In this document: in pieces, positions 58,331-64,000 of the stretch
Position numbering within the stretch: position 1 is the stretch's first letter
Layout: every line of letters starts with the position of its first letter
DNA from: Wyeomyia smithii
Lineage: Eukaryota; Arthropoda; Insecta; Diptera; Culicidae
Direction of reading: 5' to 3'
Assembly (NCBI RefSeq): GCF_029784165.1
Contig: NC_073696.1
Coordinates: 23,195,530-23,259,529 of the forward strand
Length of the DNA stretch: 64,000 nucleotides
Translations under genes and position numbers: made by a program
Notes under the pieces: model-generated
What the model was told of the DNA's origin: nothing
Database searches by the model: none
Seen by the model: the letters and a program-made list of their open reading frames with translations, nothing else

Positions 58331-58979
58331 TATGATTTCATAATTCGGCTGCTCTATACGTTCCCATTTCATTCGATTATAATCGAACTTAACCAACCGT
58401 TATATATTAAATTGTTAATAAATTGTTAAAAAATTGTTAAAACAACGAATCTATTATCTCAAAGGTTACACGACTTATTCAACATAACTAGCGTCATACG
58501 AATGAAATAATTTTGTAGTAGAATTAAATGGAAACATAACCTATTCTCAATATTCAATTCCATTCTACTAAGACGCTCAAAAAGAAATTTATTTGTCATA
58601 CGAATGAGTTATCTCTTAAACTTACAAACAACTAACTTCATAACAACTTGATATGTGGTTAAAAATTTATGGAACAAAAAGAAAATCAAAGACTATTGAA
58701 AACTATACCTGCTTTGATCAGTATAGGTGGACTCAACGGAATTTAAATGTGGTTTCGTACTATTTGAACGTTCCTGGTATCGCTGGTGATTAAATTGTTC
58801 GAAATTAAGAGTCATTTCTTTTATTTCGCTATTTCTTAAGCACTAACATGACGTCAATCTTCATATTTTATACTTCAATTACAACACCAATATTTCAGAA
58901 CCCGAATTCAAGCGTCCATGTAAATCTATTTTTACAAATAATAAGTTTGAAGGAGAAAGGCTGGGTCTGACCGCTAGGT
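58331..58979. other. AT-rich spacer, nothing recognised
   Basis: Short frames only. Confidence 0.4.
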
Positions 58980-59163
58980 GGATTAATTTAGGTTTTTTTT
59001 TGACATTCGCTGTTCGACTTTATGAGCTCAATTTGGAATCATTTTGTTGGCATTTGCTTTTTAATTTGGGATCATAGTTTGCTACCTTTTCTGTCCATTA
59101 GAAGCGACTTCTCGATAGTTTTAAATCATTTTGGCCCTTATTTTGGACATTTTGTGGGCTTTA

Positions 59164-59874
59164 CAGTGGTGGGCACTATTCCGCTAATTCGCTAATTCGC
59201 TAATTAGCGACGCTAAAATTCAGTTAGCGACTTAGCGATTTCGCTAATTTTTGAGCTGGTTAGCGAAACTGTTAGCGTCGCTAAAATTTTGGCCTTCGAA
59301 ACGCTAATCGCCAATTCGCTAAATTTTGTAGAGAAGCGACAATAGAAATATTTAGAAAAACTGTAAATTGCTGATGACGTACGTAAATTGCTTCGAAAGA
59401 TGAACATACTTTACTGCGAAAGTTACTTTTGTCAGTTTTTTTACCCTAGAATGGAGTTCCAGTTATCGTACAAGCCACAGGAGCATTTTGAAGAACAAGC
59501 ACAAGGTTGAATTTTCGCCACACCAAGAACTTTGGTAAATTGCAATGCGCTTGAAATTATGACAACTTGGGTCTACTTTTTCGATTCAGATAATAATTGA
59601 ATTTTTATGAAAACACTCCTAAGAGTATCTATTTTCAATGCAAGCTAAATAACTTTTGTTATTCTTGTAAGTAATTGTTTTCGTTTGTGTAACCAAAACA
59701 GATCAAAGTGGTCCAAATCTAACAAAACACGAGCAATAAATATAGCGATATGACTTTTCACATTTTAAAAAAGTTAGCGATTAGCGATTAGCGAAAGTTA
59801 CGCTAATGTGGGTTTAGCGTTTAGCGTTTAGCGATTAACGTCGCTAAATTTTCGGTTAGCGGTGCCCACCACTG
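59164..59874. mobile_element. hAT-type MITE with 8-bp target duplication
   Basis: The ends CAGTGGTGGGCAC (59164) and GTGCCCACCACTG (to 59874) are perfect inverted repeats, flanked on both sides by GGGCTTTA (59156-59163 and 59875-59882). An 8-bp duplication and CAG...CTG ends are hallmarks of the hAT superfamily. The subterminal regions are packed with TTAGCG/CGCTAA motifs. The 711-bp interior has no transposase. Confidence 0.93.
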
Positions 59875-59985
59875 GGGCTTTAGAATACTGTTTCCGCTAT
59901 TCTGAGTTCATTCAGGGATAATTTTTTTGCTCTTTGCCATAAGAAGCGTTTAGTGAATTTCAGGGCTGATATTTTTGTTACTTTC

Positions 59986-61930
59986 AACATGTTTGATATC
60001 TTTGACCTACAAATAAAAGGCTCAAATTCTCATGAAGGTTGCTGATATTTTAAAGTGAACTGGGACTCGCAACAAACGAAACTTCAAATAAACATTCCTT
60101 TATTTTGCTAGCAATCTGCTCAGTGACTGATCCATAAAAGGAAAGAAATAGAACAATTTCGCTCATCCGAAATCATTTCGTGAACACATACACACGCACA
60201 TATGCGTCAACTGTTGTGCAATTGCTCAAGATCGAATAATTTCGACTACGCAAAGTGCCACTTTTTCCTTCACTAATTGTTTTAATTGAAAGTAAACTAC
60301 ATGCTGCTGCTGTCCGAGGTGGAGCTGAAAGAAGGGGAGGCTGACACCGAGATGAAAAAAAGGCAATCGTACATTTTTTTCTCGTTTTATTCTCACAAAC
60401 GACGACTGGCTACAGTTGTTGTTGTTGTTGTTGTTGTTGCAGCTAGCAGATCCAATCGGTTGCAGGTTGCTGCAGCAGGGTCTGTACGCAGTGGCAAAAC
60501 GGGCTAGCACTCCGGGTACCGGGAACAGTAAGTACAGTAGGTATGCTTTGCAACTGGCCGCATTCGATCGTTCCGCTCGCATCGGTCTCCACATATATGT
60601 ATATATGACAAGGAGTCAGCTCGTGTTCGAGCGTCAACTGGTGCTTTTGCAGGCTGAACTGCAATGCAACACACTAACAGGCCCCGATTGCGATAAGCAG
60701 CTGGGTGAGGATGGACACGGGGGTGGAATAGACGATGACTTCTGCTTTGGTCCCTATCATGGATTGGATATATGGCCACGGTACCATCAACAAGTCATGG
60801 AAGAAAGCGTGTACACACGAAATAATTGAAGCAAATAGAGAAGTAAACAAATAGAGAAATATAAATACAAATATAGCCAGGCAGGCAAGCAGGCAGAAAG
60901 GTAAATTACAAGTACCTTAGCCTGGATGGTAGAGAGAAGACACTCCGATTGGGAAACGAAAAAAAAACTACTTCTGCTAGGAAGTGAGTAAGTGAAAATT
61001 CCCTGGGATAGGCCTTTAGCATTCACTATCGGAGAGCAGAAACTGTCGGCGGCAAACGATGGCGGTGCAAGCGGAGCGAAAAAATCAAACGTAATTGGAA
61101 AGACAAACAAGGAAAAATGAAAATTCTTCGGCCGATGCTCCGGCGAGATGAATAATAAATTGAAAAGTGCAGGACAGCGCTCTTGGAGTGCTCCGGTGGT
61201 GGACCAACGAACGACGCGGCAGCAGCAGCAGCTTGGCCGCTCGTGTGTATGGATTAAGACAGCGATGCGGTCGGCGGAAGATTGCAAACTGGAACGGTTC
61301 ATCTCTGATTAAAATAAACTAGCGCTCGGTACGGTTTGGACATTAGAATTCGAAGCATTCCTTGCTGTTCCACTAGATTACTTGACATTATTCGGGAAAT
61401 GGAAAAGATGTGTAGGAACGAAAAAAAAACTGCGTGTTGTTCTTCCCTGGCGAATGATGCAATCGATCGAACATTCAAACTGTTCGTTGGTTGAAAATGT
61501 TTTCGACCGCCAAGATAAGGTCAGGAATTTTCCAACAATAAGCATTGTGTGGAGGGGGCCGCTAGTTTTAGCCTGTCCGCCATTGTTGATCAGCATCATT
61601 AGAACTATTCAGCCGATGCCAGCTTGCAGACACAGGTCAAACCACCACTCGAATGCCGGGGGAATGTGAAATCGAAAGCAACCCATAACTTCAAGTCATG
61701 GCTATCATCATCACCATCATCATCGGTTGGGACTCTCTCTGCCTAGAGTCTATGAGTTGTCGAACCTCGAACCGAACGATATGGGCTGTGGACTCCAAAC
61801 TGATGATGTTTCCTTTATCGCGTGTGTATTTATTCCTTAACAACACCCCGAAAGAGAGAACATGGTTCAGCCGACCTCGTTTTTTTCCAGTTTTTTTTTT
61901 TTCAATAGGCTTCCCTTCGGCTTAATTGAC
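59986..61930. other. GC-richer mixed segment, no gene established
   Basis: It holds a (GTT)n tract at 60414-60438, a CAGCAGCAGCAG run at 61219-61231 and a CATCATCACCATCATCATC run near 61704-61723. A 137-codon plus frame (60416-60829) starts in the repeat and includes an acidic, aromatic end (GGGIDDDFCFGPYHGLDIWPRYHQQ in part) that I do not recognise. GTAAGT occurs at 60529-60534. Part of this may be an exon, but I cannot choose a frame. Confidence 0.3.
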
Positions 61931-64000
61931 GAGATTGAGGGATTTGAAAACTAATTCCAATTAACATCTTTGAACAAACAGAAGTACGTATTTATGTGAA
62001 ATTATATATAATTGTATAATTGAATTCTTTGTTGTGTAGAGTTGGAACTGGGAGTACAAACCAAATGGTGTTTTTTGCTGCATTTCAGTATAGTGTGTTC
62101 TCATAGGTGCTTGATTCAGCATTTTTTTGCCGCTGATTTACGACGACCGAAAAAACAACTTAATGTAGGTACATGATAATGTACGTTTAAATCAGTTCGC
62201 ACCAAATAAATGTATTTAAACTTTCATCAGATCTAGGATTTATGATAACTCTAAATTTAATGCAAAACTGCCGCAAAAATGTATCTGCCTCAACTGCACC
62301 TGGGTAACAAAAAGTCCAAACCAATTGTGAAATTGATTAAAATCAACCAACGAAACATTCCGGTAATTAATTCCGCTCTCGGTCGGTCAACGGCGGTTGC
62401 TTTTGCACAATTCTAGCTGATTAGTGGCAGCCCGGGACAATTCTTCCGTTGGCGACGCCAACGCCACAACGCCGTGACGAACGGTTTGCCTGCATCATCA
62501 ATCCGAGGAGGAGTGTGAAATTTTCAGCTGCCACGAACCCAGGGAGACCCAGCTTGGAGCCGGACAAAAATACAATGGTGTGAAACTAATTCGTCTCGTG
62601 CCCGAAGGGGGAAGTCAACCCGAAATGCTAAATCGGGTTGATTGAGGTTGCTTTTTACGAATGAATTCGCACCCTCACGCAGCGCTTCTTTTTTTCTACT
62701 TTCAACTGAAACGCTGGATTGAGTAATTAAATTAAGTCTTGTCTTATTGTTTCTGCTAATTCGTCCGTACAATTGGAGCTGAAATTTCAGCAAAAACCCG
62801 CTGATAAAATGTCTTCAAAAGTAGAGTGTTTTCTTGGTTGAAAAGCTCGGTTCTTTTTTTTAATCCGATCTATTTTTATCCCAATCCAAAAAGTAAACAT
62901 TCGCCCCGTATCAATTTCAGTTAGGGCTTTTAATCTCCGCCTTCTCCCATCCATCACGCATCGATTAGGAGATTAATCTTCCGAATGCAAGAGAAAAGGT
63001 TCTAGGAAAACTTATCCTCTGTCAGTCAACCAGTCAGGGCTCGAACAAAAATATCAATTTCGGCTGCTCAAATATTTCTCCGCCCAAAGAAGCACGAAAA
63101 TACCTGTAGCTCGCACGCTCGGTTTGCGCTCTATGCTCTCGTAACCGGGATCATCGCAGGTGTCGTTGGGCGTTATTTGCCAGCAGCCGCAGCCTCAACG
63201 GCAATCAGGTCAGCCAAACGATGGGATCTGAATTTATGTCTCTCATCGAAGGTTTTCAGTTTTCGGATTTCGATCCGACCGGTGCTACCGGGGGTGCATC
63301 AGAAAATCGTTCCTCGGAAAAGCGAGGAACGGGTTTGTTTGGCCATATCAATCTGGTTAAGAAAGAAGATGAACGGATGAGAAGGGATCCGGCGGGAGAT
63401 GAATTAAAATTTTTAAACATTCCCTTGTCGATATCGTTGTTTGTTTGTCCGAACGCACATAGAAACGGCGGTTGAGAGAGAGAGAGAGAGAGAAAAAAAG
63501 GGGGATGCTGAGAAAATGGACAAAACAGTAGAGAATCAAAATCCCTTAAAATGAGCAGCAATTTTAAGAAATTTCATTAGTATAAATTAAGCGAACATAA
63601 ATGCGTTTTTTGTTTTTGTGAGCGGGTTTTTTTTCCTTGTGTCGGTCTGCACTTCAGCTATCTTACGGCTTCGGTTTTACTTCGTCGCCAAAGACGTCCT
63701 CTTCGTTCGGAGAAATAATAAACCATCCGACATGGTCGCTAGGATAAGATAAGAGTGCTTCTGCCGGGGCCGACCGACCGAGTTTTGGCTGGAATTTCGG
63801 CTGCGGGACAACAAGCAGTGGCGGCAGCTGGGGTAAACACCGATGAACCGCAAACCGGCCATTAAAAGGCTGCGGAAATTACGAATATTGGCCGGATTTG
63901 TTGCACTGATTTACTGGTCTGACTTTAACTTCACCGCTGGAATTAACATGTCAGATGCCTTGGGAAGCTTGAGAAAAGTTTTTGCTAAAATAAATTATCA
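61931..64000. other. Unassigned segment, (GA)n tract at 63474-63492
   Basis: 62.3-62.7 kb and 63.1-63.9 kb are GC-richer and non-repetitive. Frames of 60-101 codons at 63.2-63.6 kb on both strands show no domain. Nothing is called. Confidence 0.4.

Larger units (their letters stand above)
56995..59985. repeat. TTTGGGATCATTTT-type array, interrupted by two insertions
   Basis: Units containing AATTT(G/T)G(G/A)(G/A)ATCATTTT recur at 56995-57380, 58980-59163 and, degenerate, 59883-59985. The interruptions are a tandem repeat cluster (57600-58330) with neighbouring sequence, and the hAT MITE (59164-59874). A (TG)n microsatellite lies at 57556-57595. Confidence 0.6.

Noticed and set aside
60286..60829. 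Pair of overlapping plus-strand frames of 73 and 137 codons
   Set aside because: Both depend on a (GTT)n tract for length and show no recognisable domain; kept only as an unassigned segment.

Overview
The window is eukaryotic, intron-rich and AT-rich. It comes from a dipteran, most likely a culicine mosquito (Aedes, Culex or relatives). Three things point there. The only strong protein-coding block is the N-terminal exon of the atypical cadherin Fat (ft), clearly homologous to Drosophila Fat. The transposon relics are families known from mosquitoes: an ITmD37E-type mariner, a Penelope-like element, an RNase H-bearing LINE, and many non-autonomous elements with terminal inverted repeats. Introns and spacers are very long and filled with nested repeats. 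The species call is inference.

Layout. 1-1520: a TTCAGTTTAGTT-type degenerate satellite interrupted by a mariner relic. 1520-6280: mostly unassigned, with one candidate small coding exon at 2352-2429 (+). 6281-7218: element with a 29-bp terminal inverted repeat. 9.0-9.8 kb: partial copy of a long-inverted-repeat element. 10.04-10.37 kb: Tc1-like fragment. 10.9-13.7 kb: the same satellite, holding an 844-bp near-palindrome and an unrelated 0.8-kb insertion. 13.7-19.49 kb: AT-rich ft intron. 19494-24764 (-): ft exon with signal peptide and 15 complete cadherin repeats plus part of a sixteenth, ending at a clean GTGAGT donor. 24.77-25.7 kb: ft leader and promoter-proximal sequence. 26-39 kb: nested repeats, including a perfect 26-bp TIR element inserted in another repeat. 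39.4-41.35 kb and 46.48-47.88 kb: GC-richer, non-repetitive islands that may hold untranslated exons or promoters. 43.7-44.5 kb: second satellite with a TA-flanked MITE. 49.4-50.4 kb: LINE tail. 54.4-56.5 kb: Penelope-like element with inverted terminal repeats that each carry a hammerhead-ribozyme-like fold. 57-60 kb: third satellite carrying tandem repeats and a hAT MITE with an 8-bp target duplication. 60-64 kb: mixed, with several GC-richer unassigned segments.

The window therefore describes one developmental gene (Fat acts in planar polarity and Hippo growth control) in a dense transposon landscape. The rest of ft, roughly two thirds of the protein, lies beyond position 1, so its first coding intron exceeds 19 kb. 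I found no convincing second complete protein-coding gene, tRNA, rRNA or CRISPR array, and no recognisable endogenous viral gene. The most biologically distinctive object is the Penelope-like element with its paired ribozyme-like termini, together with a possible second, degraded ribozyme core in the 12.3-kb palindrome.
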